Below, in pieces: positions 18,071-26,901 of a stretch of 64,000 bases of DNA. Within the stretch, counting starts at the first letter, position 1, and each line of letters starts with the position of its first letter. Where the stretch lies: contig NZ_PWAA01000011.1 of assembly GCF_003031585.1 (NCBI RefSeq), forward strand, positions 310,001 through 374,000. Reading direction: 5' to 3'. The notes under the pieces are model-generated. The model did no database searches, was not told where the DNA came from, and saw nothing but the letters and a program-made list of their open reading frames with translations. Both the position numbers and the translations under genes were made by a program. This stretch comes from Thalassobius sp. I31.1 (GTDB lineage: Bacteria > Pseudomonadota > Alphaproteobacteria > Rhodobacterales > Rhodobacteraceae).

Positions 18071-18100
18071 TTGACCACTGCACAAGGCACGGATTAGGGT
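18071..18100 (+). promoter_or_regulatory. Possible promoter for small RNA B
   Basis: TTGACC (18071-18076) and TAGGGT (18095-18100) are separated by 18 bases, which fits a housekeeping promoter. The spacer contains TGCACAAGGCACGG, the reverse complement of the small RNA A terminator stem-loop, so this promoter appears to lie within an inverted partial copy of RNA A. Confidence 0.4.
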
Positions 18101-18106
18101 TCCTGC

Positions 18107-18174
18107 AATAATAAGTCGGCCAGTCCGACAGGGAGAGAGAATAGAAAAAGGGCCGTCTTCGGCCCTTTTTCTTT
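18107..18174 (+). ncRNA. Candidate small RNA B, complementary to small RNA A
   Basis: A very strong terminator (AAAAAGGGCCG, loop TCTT, CGGCCCTTTTT; 18145-18170, then more T) has no upstream gene on its strand, so it should end a short transcript of about 70 bases. Its 5' half contains GGCCAGTCCGACAGGGAG (18119-18136). This pairs with 17957-17974 of RNA A at 16 of 18 positions plus one G-U, and with 54259-54272 of RNA C over 14 positions with one G-U. It also carries a GGGAGAGAG stretch. Together this suggests a sponge or antisense regulator of the A/C family. Start site inferred from the promoter. Confidence 0.5.
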
Positions 18175-18302
18175 TTTGTGTTTTTTCCTCAAAATCTGCT
18201 CTCCGGCAATGGCTTGCCTGGTTCCCCTATTCTTCTGATTTTCCGGCCTGACACTGGCTTTCAGTCATGTTAGATGCAGGTAAATCTATGGAGTAGTGCC
18301 AG

Positions 18303-18926
18303 ATGAAAACCATTTTTACACATTTTGCAGCCCTGACATTTGCGGCAGCAATCAGCACCCAGGCTTTTGCTCAGGAAACAACCACTGATGAGGCGACAGC
18401 AGCTGAAGCAGAAGCCGCTGCAACAGCCCAGGAAGCCGCGACAGCGGAAAGCTTTCCGACCGGCACCCCGGTTGCGCCAGAAGTCTATTCCCGCGAAAAA
18501 CATGGCGACTGGGATGTACGTTGTGTGCGCGGCACAGAAGGCGAAGAGCCTTGCCAGCTGAATATCACTCTTCTGAACCAGGAAGGTGGTCCGGTTGCAG
18601 AAGTAACCATGTTCCGTCTTCCGGAAGGACGCCAGGCAGTTGCTGGTGGTCTGATTTCCGTCCCTCTCGGCACCCATCTGCCGGATGGCGTACGTATTTC
18701 TGTCGATGGCAGCAACCCACTGGGCTTCCAGTTCACAACCTGTGATCCGCAGGGGTGCTTTGCCCGTGTCGGGTTTACCCAGGAAGTGATCAACCGCCTT
18801 AAAAACGGTGCAGATGCAGTTGTCACAATCGTACCTGCCGCTGCACCTGATCAGCGCCTTGATCTGCCAATGTCGCTGACCGGTTTCACCGCGGCCTTTG
18901 CCGCGCTGCCGGTCCCTGCACAGTAA
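18303..18926 (+). CDS. Invasion-associated locus B (IalB) family periplasmic protein
   Basis: This 207-residue protein has a clear signal peptide (cleaved after TQAFA, residue 24). An Ala/Glu/Thr-rich spacer follows (about 25-60), then the IalB domain (about 62-200). The domain shows the hallmark HGDWDVRC start, two cysteine pairs (CVRGTEGEEPC, CDPQGC) and the PLG..LPDGV..SVD segment. IalB proteins were first described in Bartonella invasion of erythrocytes, but free-living alphaproteobacteria carry many; a periplasmic structural or stress role is more likely here. GGAG stands nine bases before the ATG. Confidence 0.9.
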   Translation: MKTIFTHFAALTFAAAISTQAFAQETTTDEATAAEAEAAATAQEAATAESFPTGTPVAPEVYSREKHGDWDVRCVRGTEGEEPCQLNITLLNQEGGPVAEVTMFRLPEGRQAVAGGLISVPLGTHLPDGVRISVDGSNPLGFQFTTCDPQGCFARVGFTQEVINRLKNGADAVVTIVPAAAPDQRLDLPMSLTGFTAAFAALPVPAQ

Positions 18927-18949
18927 AACGGGACACATTCCCAAATCAG

Positions 18950-18977
18950 AAAAGCCACCCAATCGGGTGGCTTTTTA
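18950..18977 (+). terminator. Bidirectional terminator between the ialB-like and ketoacyl synthase genes
   Basis: AAAAGCCACCC (18950-18960) and GGGTGGCTTTT (18965-18975) form a perfect stem with an AATC loop, followed by TATTT. The A-run on the left lets it serve the convergent ketoacyl synthase gene, which stops at 18997. Confidence 0.9.
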
Positions 18978-18996
18978 TTTGTCAGTTGTACTTTGT

Positions 18997-20208
18997 TTAA
19001 GGTGCCTTACGCAGGGCCAGCACGGCGTTCAGCCCGCCAAAAGCAAATGCGTTCGACAGCACCACGTCAACATTTGCCTCACGTGCAACATTTGGAACAA
19101 CATCCAGCGCACATTCCGGATCCGGCTCTTCATAACCAATGGTTGGCGCTATCACCCCTTCGCGCAGCGCCATAATACAGGCCAGAAGTTCCACAGCACC
19201 TGTGCCGCCAATCAGATGGCCGTGCATGGATTTGGTGGAAGACATCATCAGATGATCTGCGTGCGCGCCAAACACATCCGCAACAGCGGCGCATTCGGTT
19301 TTGTCATTCGCGGCTGTCCCCGTGCCATGGGCGTTGATATAACACACATCTGACGGGTTCAGGCGCGCATCTTTCAAAGCACCGGAAATCGCACGTGCAG
19401 CGCCTTGTTTGGATGGCATCACAATGTCTGACGCATCAGACGTCATGGCAAAGCCAATGACTTCTGCCAGGATCTCTGCACCACGGGCTTTGGCGTGCTC
19501 ATAGTCTTCAAATACAAAGACACCCGCGCCTTCGCCCTGCACCATTCCGGAACGACCCAGCGAAAACGGACGGCAGGCATCACGGGACATGACCCGCAGG
19601 CCTTCCCAGGCCTTCACACCACCAAAGCACAGCATGCTTTCTGACCCGCCGGTCACCATGACGTCGCACATGCCCGTACGGATCATCTGGAAGGCCTGGC
19701 CCATAGCGTGGTTTGAGGACGCACAGGCAGTGGCCACAGTGAAACTTGGCCCCTTCAGGTTGTATGCCATGCTGACATGGCTGGCGGCGGCATTGTTCAT
19801 AAGTTTGGGAACCACAAACGGATGCACCCGGTTTTTACCTTCCTCATAAACAGAGCGGTAATTTTCATCCAGTGTCTGCATACCACCACCGGATGTGCCC
19901 AGAACCACACCGGATCGTTGCGCAAGTTCGCCATTAAACGTCAGGCCCGATTGCCCCACAGCCTCGCGTGCGGCCAGAAGGGTAAATTGCGTGTAACGAT
20001 CATACAGTGCAATCTGCTGACGATTGAATTCAGCTTCGGCGTCGTAATTCTTGACCTGCCCGCCGATCTTAATCGACAGGCGATCTACATCCTGAAACTC
20101 CAGTTCAGAAATGCCGCAACGGCCTTCACGAAAGCCTTCCAGCGTTTCCGCAACAGAACGCCCCAGGGAATTGATCGTGCCCTGCCCGGTGATAACGACG
20201 CGTTTCAT
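18997..20208 (-). CDS. Beta-ketoacyl-ACP synthase (FabF-like), linked to lpxD
   Basis: This 403-residue condensing enzyme has the KAS II triad: Cys in TVATACASSNHAMG (near 158), His in INAHGTGTAAND (near 297) and His in STKSMHGHLIGG (near 333). It elongates acyl chains by condensing malonyl-ACP with acyl-ACP. Immediately upstream on the same strand lie a dedicated acyl carrier protein and lpxD, so it is probably not the housekeeping FabF. It may build or supply the special acyl chain used for lipid A, by analogy with the rhizobial acpXL-fabF cluster. No second KAS or acyltransferase gene follows here. Confidence 0.9.
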   Translation of the reverse strand: MKRVVITGQGTINSLGRSVAETLEGFREGRCGISELEFQDVDRLSIKIGGQVKNYDAEAEFNRQQIALYDRYTQFTLLAAREAVGQSGLTFNGELAQRSGVVLGTSGGGMQTLDENYRSVYEEGKNRVHPFVVPKLMNNAAASHVSMAYNLKGPSFTVATACASSNHAMGQAFQMIRTGMCDVMVTGGSESMLCFGGVKAWEGLRVMSRDACRPFSLGRSGMVQGEGAGVFVFEDYEHAKARGAEILAEVIGFAMTSDASDIVMPSKQGAARAISGALKDARLNPSDVCYINAHGTGTAANDKTECAAVADVFGAHADHLMMSSTKSMHGHLIGGTGAVELLACIMALREGVIAPTIGYEEPDPECALDVVPNVAREANVDVVLSNAFAFGGLNAVLALRKAP

Positions 20209-20210
20209 GG

Positions 20211-20474
20211 TTATTTCTGTTCCGCCACAAGGGCGCTGACAGCCTTTGTGATTGAAGCCACGGAAGAAATGTCAAAATCACTTTCCGAGGGATCATTCGC
20301 GTTAAAAGGCACCTGGATGTCGAAGGCTTCTTCAATTGCGAAAATGCTTTCCACCAGGCCCAGGCTGTCAATGCCAAGATCTTCCAGCGTTGAGGTCGGC
20401 GTCACGTCAGAAACCTCCAGAACCGCCTGTTCTGCGATGATTTCAATAACTTTCGCTTCGATCGTGTCGGACAT
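20211..20474 (-). CDS. Specialised acyl carrier protein
   Basis: This 87-residue ACP has the phosphopantetheine attachment Ser in DLGIDSLGLVE (near residue 38). It starts at 20474 after GAGGT; the longer frame would place a basic stretch in front and is unlikely. Compared with AcpP it has a longer C-terminal loop (VPFNANDPSESDFD), as in secondary carrier proteins. It lies two bases upstream of the ketoacyl synthase and 31 bases downstream of lpxD, which suggests it presents a particular hydroxy or long acyl chain to lipid A synthesis. It is not close enough to rhizobial AcpXL for that name. Confidence 0.88.
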   Translation of the reverse strand: MSDTIEAKVIEIIAEQAVLEVSDVTPTSTLEDLGIDSLGLVESIFAIEEAFDIQVPFNANDPSESDFDISSVASITKAVSALVAEQK

Positions 20475-20505
20475 CAATTTTACCTCAATTTGCCTTGTCG
20501 CAGAT

Positions 20506-21630
20506 TTACTTGTTTTCGTCGGTTTTTGAAACAGTTTCTTGAAGGCTGGCAAAAGCTGTCTTCAGATCCGCAAGTTGTTTCAGCGCACGTGGCAGACGAC
20601 GCAGGCTTTTGTTGATTTCAACCTGGGTTTCCATCTTCACCGCAGGAGAGCCCAGGATCACCCGGCCCGCCGGCACTTTGGTAAAGATCTTAGACGCACC
20701 GCCAGCCACGACATCATCCCCGATAAAGATGTTGTCAGACGCGCCACATTGCCCGCCCATCACCACGCGATTGCCGATCTTTGTCGATCCCGCGATGCCA
20801 ACCTGACCACACAGCAGGCAATCTTCACCCACCTGGACGTTGTGACCCAGATGCACCTGATTATCGAGCTTCGTACCCCGACCAATCCGTGTCGCGCGGA
20901 TCGTGCCGGAATCGATTGTGACATTGCCGCCGGTTTCTACATCATCCCCGATCTCAACGCCGCCCAGTGAATGTATACGGATCCAGGCCTGGCCCGCACC
21001 TTCATTGGCAACGTCCCCCTGATCGCCAAGGCTTTCACGGGCTTTTTCCACACCGGACTTTTCAGGCGTGACAAAAGAGAACCCATCCGCCCCGATCACA
21101 CCACCAGCCTGGGCAATGAACCGATCCCCGATGCGCACATTTGCGCCAATGCGAACGCCGGGGTGGATCAGACAATTGTCACCAATTGTGCTGTTACGTC
21201 CAATCGAAGCATGACTGGCGATCTGCGCATTTTCGCCGATCACCACGCCCGCATTGATCACCACAAACGGACCAATCGCGGCATGCGCGCCAATCTGCGT
21301 GGTGGAATCAATCACGGCCGTTGGATGAACGCCCGGCACAAGATCCAGCCCGTGATCCAACATCTGTGTCAGGCCAGACATCGCAAATCGTGGACGCGGT
21401 GCGAAAATCGCAGCCTTCAGCCCCAGCGCCTGCCAGTCCGCCCCTTCCCAGAGCATGGCAACCTGCGCCGCACCCTGTGCCAGACCCTCTGCATATGCAG
21501 GGTTCATCGCAAGCGCCAGCGCATCAGCAGCAGCCCCCACAGGTTCAGCGGCATGGGTGATTTCAAAAGAAACAGCGCCGGCGGCTTCAAGCCCCAGCGC
21601 TGTTGCAATGTCTTTTACTGTGTGACGCAT
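20506..21630 (-). CDS. lpxD: UDP-3-O-(3-hydroxyacyl)glucosamine N-acyltransferase
   Basis: LpxD adds the second 3-hydroxyacyl chain to UDP-GlcN in lipid A synthesis, using acyl-ACP. The N-terminal uridine-binding domain covers about 1-105. A left-handed beta helix follows with many hexapeptide repeats (IGAHAAIGPFVVI, NAQIASHASIG, STIGDNCLIHPGVRIGANVRIG). The catalytic His is in DNQVHLGHNVQVG (near 250). The C-terminal helix (about 335-370) is present. At 374 residues it is slightly long. AGAGGGAA precedes the ATG. It is the first gene of an lpxD-ACP-ketoacyl synthase operon rather than the common lpxD-fabZ-lpxA arrangement. Confidence 0.95.
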   Translation of the reverse strand: MRHTVKDIATALGLEAAGAVSFEITHAAEPVGAAADALALAMNPAYAEGLAQGAAQVAMLWEGADWQALGLKAAIFAPRPRFAMSGLTQMLDHGLDLVPGVHPTAVIDSTTQIGAHAAIGPFVVINAGVVIGENAQIASHASIGRNSTIGDNCLIHPGVRIGANVRIGDRFIAQAGGVIGADGFSFVTPEKSGVEKARESLGDQGDVANEGAGQAWIRIHSLGGVEIGDDVETGGNVTIDSGTIRATRIGRGTKLDNQVHLGHNVQVGEDCLLCGQVGIAGSTKIGNRVVMGGQCGASDNIFIGDDVVAGGASKIFTKVPAGRVILGSPAVKMETQVEINKSLRRLPRALKQLADLKTAFASLQETVSKTDENK

Positions 21631-21672
21631 TCTGTTCCCTCTGGGCGGATGATCCGCCCTTTGGGTTTAGTT

Positions 21673-23292
21673 TTAGCTGCGTTGCGCCCGCAGTTCCACC
21701 CCGGCGTTGCTGAGGTGATCCCAGATCTTGCGATCCCGGCCATAAATATCGCGACGGAAGTTGATGTTGCCACGTGGCTGGGTCACCGCGGTGCGGTAAA
21801 TCAGATGCACCGGCACCTGGGTTTCCAGTGGCACCACACGTTCCTGACCGCTGTTCAGACGTTCCTGAAAGAAGGCTTCCGGGTTGCTCATCTGCGCTGC
21901 AAGCAGTGCATAAGCGAAATCAAACGGGTCGTTCAGACGGATACACCCATGAGAGAACGCACGTGTTTCCCGGGAAAACAGGTTTTTCGCCGGGGTATCA
22001 TGCAGATAGATGTTGTACCGGTTCGGGAACATGAATTTCACCAGACCCAGCGCATTCCGGCGTGACGGCGGCTGCTTCAGGTTAAACGGGAAAGTCCGTT
22101 CATTATACTGGGTGAAATCCACAGTAGAACGATCCACAGTCTGACCACGGGCGTTCACCAGACGCAGATGACCTGCGGCGCCCGGGTTCCGCTGCATCAT
22201 CGGCAGGTATTCGTTCACAGCGATTGAGCGCGGCACATTCCAGGTCGGGTTAATGACCATATGTTCCATAACATCAGAAAACTCTGGTGTGCGACGGTCA
22301 CTGTCATTGGCACCTACCACCGAACGGGTTTCAAAAGTCACCTGACCGTTATCAATGATCTTTGCCTGGAAATCAGGGATGTTTACCAGAACGTGACGCT
22401 GGCCACGATCCTGGTTGAACCAGCGTTCCCGTTCCATCGCAACAAGGATAGAAGACAGACGGTTTGCAGCTGGTGTATTGATTTCACGCAATGTACCTTC
22501 GCCTGCAACGCCATCCGGGTTCAGGCCATGATCAAGCTGGAATTGCTGAACAGCTGCCTGAATTGAGGCGTCATAGGTTTGCGTGCTGGAACGACGGATG
22601 TATCCCATAGCGATCAGACGATCACGCAGGGCCACAACACCTGCACCGCTGTTACCCGGTTCATATTTGGAACCCGGCACAGTTGCGCCCCAGCCACCAC
22701 GGGCCAGAAGACGTTCAAAACGGGTCTTTTCTTCCATCAGACGCGTATATTCCGGTGTGCGCGGCGCAAAGCTGCGGAACAGCGCATTCGGAGAATTTTC
22801 GATCAGCGCATTCATCAGCGCCCCGGTGGAAGGACGTGAAATTTCGCGTACAATGCCATCATCAATACGGCGTGGGTTGCGAATAATACCGGACTTCAGA
22901 TCTGTTGCCCAGGTGACATACATCTCTGACAGCTTCACTTCCGCCAGACCACGTTCACGCGCAGAACGCGCGCTGCGCAGCATGGACCGAATTTCATCCG
23001 GGTTATAGCGTGACACCGGCAGACCATGATCCCCGGCTTTGTTCAGCGCAGTCAGAAACGCACGACGACGGGAACGTTCCCGGCCGGAACGCCCAGTCCA
23101 GACTGATTCATAATTTCTTGTGCGGTAAAATTCCGCCAATGCATCATCACCAGAGGCTGCTTCTGCAACCGCCTGACGAAATGCTGTATCCTGGGCAGTC
23201 GCGGTTGTGGCTGTCAGAGCCGCAACCAACATCACGGCGCATGCAAAAACAACTGCACGGCCACTGCCGAATTGATTAAGTAAAAGTTTCAT
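21673..23292 (-). CDS. YcbB-type L,D-transpeptidase
   Basis: This 539-residue periplasmic enzyme forms 3-3 cross-links in peptidoglycan. It has a signal peptide (about 1-33), a helical region, a peptidoglycan-binding domain at about 223-275 (RDRLIAMGYIRR, AVQQFQLDHGLNPDGVAGEGTL) and a YkuD catalytic domain at about 300-480, ending in FSHGCIRLNDPFDFA with the nucleophilic Cys. GAND and INPTWNVPRSI are the usual YcbB landmarks. A YcbK-like peptidase gene is divergent from it (370 bases), as also paired in Escherichia coli. Of the YcbB family rather than the short ErfK type. Confidence 0.93.
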   Translation of the reverse strand: MKLLLNQFGSGRAVVFACAVMLVAALTATTATAQDTAFRQAVAEAASGDDALAEFYRTRNYESVWTGRSGRERSRRRAFLTALNKAGDHGLPVSRYNPDEIRSMLRSARSARERGLAEVKLSEMYVTWATDLKSGIIRNPRRIDDGIVREISRPSTGALMNALIENSPNALFRSFAPRTPEYTRLMEEKTRFERLLARGGWGATVPGSKYEPGNSGAGVVALRDRLIAMGYIRRSSTQTYDASIQAAVQQFQLDHGLNPDGVAGEGTLREINTPAANRLSSILVAMERERWFNQDRGQRHVLVNIPDFQAKIIDNGQVTFETRSVVGANDSDRRTPEFSDVMEHMVINPTWNVPRSIAVNEYLPMMQRNPGAAGHLRLVNARGQTVDRSTVDFTQYNERTFPFNLKQPPSRRNALGLVKFMFPNRYNIYLHDTPAKNLFSRETRAFSHGCIRLNDPFDFAYALLAAQMSNPEAFFQERLNSGQERVVPLETQVPVHLIYRTAVTQPRGNINFRRDIYGRDRKIWDHLSNAGVELRAQRS

Positions 23293-23662
23293 TCCTGAAC
23301 CCCTGTAAGACCCTTACGCAGACTATGGGCTGTATGCGCGAAAATTCTCGGAAATGGAAGCGACGCTGTCCAATCACTTTTGTGAATAAGCCAAAACCTA
23401 TTGCTGTGTCCCGTTCAACGGGTGTGAAAATACGGGGAAAATCAGATGGCTTTTCTCATTTCAGCAAATTTTTGCCGGTTTCCCGCCTCTCACAGCAGCC
23501 TGAGAAATATGCACTTGGCCTGTGATTCGACTTATGACATAAGAAGGACGCATCTGGGGATGAGATGAAACTCTGCCAATCCACTGCCATGGAACGCAGA
23601 CAACCGGCGAACAGCTGGGGTCGCGCTATTGGTATGGCAGAAAACGACGGGACTGACGGCCT
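23293..23662. other. 370-base gap between the divergent L,D-transpeptidase and YcbK-like genes
   Basis: This gap should hold promoters for both flanking genes. I see no RNA gene, terminator or convincing short gene. An open frame at 23325-23525 is highly basic with no ribosome binding site and reads as noise. AT-rich stretches at 23400-23480 are candidate promoter positions, but no clear -35/-10 pair stands out. Confidence 0.4.
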
Positions 23663-24256
23663 ATGGGCAAGATGACAAATTCTGAGATTTCGGGGGCGAA
23701 ATCCATTCAATTCACCCGACGCGGCGTTCTTGCGGCTTTTGCTGCGACGGCAACCGTTGCCGCGCCGACTTTTTCCAATGCAGCAGGTATTCTGCGCGGT
23801 GCAGGCGATGTACGCCGTATCCGCATGCATTCCGGTCGCACCGGTGAAACCATCGACACAGTTTACTGGGTTGAAGGCGAATACATCCGCGAAGCCCTGA
23901 CTGACATCAATTACTTCATGCGTGACTGGCGTCGGGACGAAGCCACGAACATGGATACCCGCACCATCGATATTATGGCAGCGGCGCATAATCTGCTGGA
24001 CGTGAATGAACCCTACCTGATGCTGTCCGGTTATCGTTCCCCCGCGACCAACGCGATGTTGCGTTCCCGGTCTCGCGGTGTGGCGCGTAACTCTCTGCAT
24101 ATGCAGGGAAAAGCGGCAGATCTGCGTCTGAACTCCCGCTCTGTTGGTCAGATGTTTAACGCAGCCAAAGCCTGTGCGGCTGGTGGTGTCGGGCGTTACT
24201 CAAGCTCCAACTTCGTGCATATGGATTGCGGCCAGGTCCGCACCTGGGGCCGTTAA
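23663..24256 (+). CDS. YcbK-like peptidase M15A family protein (DUF882), Tat signal
   Basis: This 197-residue exported protein has a twin-arginine signal (FTRRGVLAAFAAT, near residues 17-29) ending around SNAAG. The DUF882 domain at about 80-195 resembles D-Ala-D-Ala/L,D-carboxypeptidases. It contains SGYRSPATNAMLR (near 125), a SLHMQGKAADLRL block (metal-ligand His and Asp) and a C-terminal FVHMDCG. It may trim peptidoglycan stem peptides next to the L,D-transpeptidase encoded divergently. The start lacks a good ribosome binding site; ATG at 23672 is an alternative three codons later. Confidence 0.87.
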   Translation: MGKMTNSEISGAKSIQFTRRGVLAAFAATATVAAPTFSNAAGILRGAGDVRRIRMHSGRTGETIDTVYWVEGEYIREALTDINYFMRDWRRDEATNMDTRTIDIMAAAHNLLDVNEPYLMLSGYRSPATNAMLRSRSRGVARNSLHMQGKAADLRLNSRSVGQMFNAAKACAAGGVGRYSSSNFVHMDCGQVRTWGR

Positions 24257-24280
24257 GCCCGACAACCTATGAGACGATCA

Positions 24281-24305
24281 AACGCCCCCTCGGGGCGTTT
24301 TTTTG
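24281..24305 (+). terminator. Terminator of the YcbK-like gene
   Basis: AACGCCCC (24281-24288), loop CTC and GGGGCGTT (24292-24299), followed by TTTTT, make a compact rho-independent terminator 24 bases after the stop. The next 250 bases to 24560 hold no gene I can support. Confidence 0.9.
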
Positions 24306-24559
24306 TGTCGCTTATCCAAAGGCATATACGCTCGGCACACCACTGTCTTCATTGACCAAACTCATTCCGGGCTTCCAGACCTACCGTCATGTCTGGCGGG
24401 ACAATCATATATCTGACTGGCTTTGTGATGATGTGTCCCGCGAGGCGCTGCAGAAGATTGTAAAAGGAAATTACCTGTTTGAACTGATTGAACAAGGGGA
24501 CAGCCAACGGCCCTGCCCTTATTCAGCGGTTTCCCCAGAATAATCGCCTCCGACCCCAT

Positions 24560-26038
24560 TTATTCCTGCAGTAACACCGCAGAAATCGGGGCAAGCAAAG
24601 TGTTCTCGCCGCGATCATCCAACGCCCATTCCTGCAACGCCGTCAGGGTTTCATCGTTTAATGTGCCGACCAGCACCACCGATCCGTCCTGACGTGCCTT
24701 GAACTCAGCCCGCTGTAGCATGCGGCGAATCCGGTGCGCATTTGCCCCCCCGGCACTCAGGTTGCGAAAAATCCGGGCATTCGGCACCCCTGCGCGGGAC
24801 GCGAGCTGCCCGGCGGTGTTCAGCCCGGCATTATGAAGCACAAGGCCGTGACCGCTTTCCAGAAGTGCCGCAGATAACTGCGCAGCAACGGATCGATCCG
24901 ATGCGATCTGACCCGCCTGATTATCCAGAACAGCAACGGCATCCGGCACCATATTGCGCACACTCAGAAAGCCCGTTTCAACATCGGCTGGTGTTGCACC
25001 GGATGGCAAAGCAAGCTGCACAAGTACCTCATGCCCTGCGTCCCGGACTTTCGTCGCATCCACTCCGGCGGACGGGTGTGTACCGCTCACGGCGATACTT
25101 ACAGGGAAAGGCACCCCGGCAAGCGTTGAAAGAAGTGCGTTACTTTCCGCTGTTCCATCGTGAAGCAGAATGACCGACATCATTGACTTGCCGCCAGGCA
25201 GATCAAATTCAACACCGTTGCGTTCCAGGGCACCGCCCCGGACATCGGCATTTTCTGCGCCCTCTGCGTCAAACCCGTGCGTTGCCGGCTGACCGGGCAG
25301 AATCGTCTCATTTCCGGCAGCGGAAACATCCGCCCCTTCTGTCCGGGTTGTCAGGCGTCCAACAGGGTTGCCAAAGCCAGATCCGACTTCTTCGCCAATC
25401 TGCCCCTCTGCCTGAACTGTTTCTTCTGCCTCTGGCAGTTCCGGAGCAGCCGGAGAAACCACATCCGGCAGATCCGGCTGAACAAGTTCTGGCATAGCAA
25501 CATGCGGGATTTCCGGTGTCTCTTCCGCCTGATCCGCGCCTGGAATCCTTACATCCACATCACCTTCCGCGATTTCAGGTATGACAACCTCTGGTGCGAC
25601 AAGCGACACCTCAGGGCTTTCCACTGCATCAACCGGATCACTTTCGAGTTGCACTTCACCGGCAGGATCCGCCTGCGTCGGCGCTGAAGCGATCTCTTCC
25701 GGCGCATCATTTTCCACTGTCGCAGCAATGGCTTCGTCTACCGCAGAAATTATTTCACTGTCAGCCGTTTCGTCTTCCTCAGGCGGTGTGACACTGATTT
25801 GCGCGACTGGATCCTGAGCAACCTCTTTGCCCTCAGTTTCACCTGAAACCTGGGCGTCCACGGGGTGTGCGTCCTGAACCGCCGCATCAGGTTCTGTCTG
25901 CACCGCAGATGATCCGGGTTCTTCCAGCACAGGAGGTTCAGACACATTCGCAGGTTCATTCATAAGTGAAACCAGGGCGATACCTGCCCCGCCCACAATG
26001 GCGCCAGTTACCATACCCGCCAGATATCCACGTGCCAT
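24560..26038 (-). CDS. Divergent polysaccharide deacetylase family protein (YibQ-like), membrane-anchored
   Basis: This protein of about 492 residues has an N-terminal membrane anchor (GYLAGMVTGAIVGGAGIALVS), a long Glu/Pro/Val-rich low-complexity linker (about 30-250), and a C-terminal YibQ-like domain of about 215 residues. The domain begins MMSVILLHDGTAES and contains GHEVLVQLAL and an internal AVLDNQAG. Typical deacetylase metal ligands are not obvious, as in other divergent members, so enzymatic activity is uncertain. The start at 26038 is chosen for the clean anchor. It probably spans the periplasm to act at the cell wall. It is divergent from trpG and has no obvious partner. Confidence 0.82.
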   Translation of the reverse strand: MARGYLAGMVTGAIVGGAGIALVSLMNEPANVSEPPVLEEPGSSAVQTEPDAAVQDAHPVDAQVSGETEGKEVAQDPVAQISVTPPEEDETADSEIISAVDEAIAATVENDAPEEIASAPTQADPAGEVQLESDPVDAVESPEVSLVAPEVVIPEIAEGDVDVRIPGADQAEETPEIPHVAMPELVQPDLPDVVSPAAPELPEAEETVQAEGQIGEEVGSGFGNPVGRLTTRTEGADVSAAGNETILPGQPATHGFDAEGAENADVRGGALERNGVEFDLPGGKSMMSVILLHDGTAESNALLSTLAGVPFPVSIAVSGTHPSAGVDATKVRDAGHEVLVQLALPSGATPADVETGFLSVRNMVPDAVAVLDNQAGQIASDRSVAAQLSAALLESGHGLVLHNAGLNTAGQLASRAGVPNARIFRNLSAGGANAHRIRRMLQRAEFKARQDGSVVLVGTLNDETLTALQEWALDDRGENTLLAPISAVLLQE

Positions 26039-26265
26039 ATCAGCCCCCGCGTTCTGCAGCACATCTTTGCCGGTGCTGCTGTAAATTGATCATATGTGTG
26101 AGCCATAGTCCCTGTCGCCAATAGACACATTCCGGTGAAATTCCCGGCGTTCGGTCCACTGTCTTGCCTGCGGGGCTTGACCCTTTGCTCTGTCTCTGAA
26201 CATGTATAACGCGGTACAGACCGGGGGACACCCCCATTTACAACCAGATCGGGAATATTGGCCAA

Positions 26266-26874
26266 ATGCTGCTGCTGATTGACAATTATGACAGTTTCAC
26301 CTGGAACCTGGTGCATTACCTTGGCGAACTCGGGACCGAAGTGGTCGTGAAACGCAATGATGCGCTGGATGTGCAGGAAGCCATGGGGATGGGTGCGGAT
26401 GCAATCCTGTTGTCCCCTGGCCCCAAAGCCCCTGCCGATGCGGGCATTTGTCTGCCGCTGACCATGGCTGCTGCCGAAGCGAAACTGCCCCTCATGGGCG
26501 TTTGCCTTGGCCATCAGACCATTGGCGAAGCCTTTGGCGGTGATGTTGTGCGCTGTCATGAAATTGTGCACGGAAAAATGGGAAAAATGCATCACGATGA
26601 CACGGGTGTCTTCAAAGACCTGCCCAGCCCGTTTGACGCGACACGTTATCATTCGCTGGTGGTTGATCGTGAAACCCTGCCTGATTGCCTTGAGGTCAAT
26701 GCATGGCTGGACGACGGCACCATCATGGGCCTGCGCCATAAGGAGCTGCCTATCCACGGCGTACAGTTCCACCCGGAAAGCATTGCATCAGAACACGGGC
26801 ATAAGCTTTTGAAAAACTTCCTTGATACGGTTCCGGGGCTTGCCTCAGGTGACGTGAAACAACCCGCCGCCTGA
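26266..26874 (+). CDS. trpG: Anthranilate synthase glutamine amidotransferase component
   Basis: TrpG supplies ammonia from glutamine to TrpE for anthranilate formation. The class I amidotransferase motifs are present: [18 protein letters not shown] at the start, catalytic Cys in [15 protein letters not shown] (near 81), and His/Glu in VQFHPESI (near 170). A dual role with para-aminobenzoate synthase is possible in bacteria that share one subunit. trpE is not in the window; 227 bases without a gene precede trpG, so this cluster starts here. trpD follows 27 bases later. Confidence 0.96.
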   Translation: MLLLIDNYDSFTWNLVHYLGELGTEVVVKRNDALDVQEAMGMGADAILLSPGPKAPADAGICLPLTMAAAEAKLPLMGVCLGHQTIGEAFGGDVVRCHEIVHGKMGKMHHDDTGVFKDLPSPFDATRYHSLVVDRETLPDCLEVNAWLDDGTIMGLRHKELPIHGVQFHPESIASEHGHKLLKNFLDTVPGLASGDVKQPAA

Positions 26875-26901
26875 GCGTAAGACAAGACCGGAGCCACAGA
26901 T

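Noticed and set aside
23325-23525. 66-residue frame in the L,D-transpeptidase-YcbK gap
   Set aside because: Very basic, no ribosome binding site, overlaps expected promoters.
24305-24543. Possible short gene after the YcbK-like terminator (frame ending at 24543)
   Set aside because: The frame runs through the terminator, has no good start codon with a ribosome binding site and the product matches nothing I know; it might be a degraded fragment, but cannot be supported.
26160-26265. Promoter or trp leader before trpG
   Set aside because: TTGACC and TATAAC are present but 22 bases apart, which is too far, and no leader peptide with Trp codons is visible.
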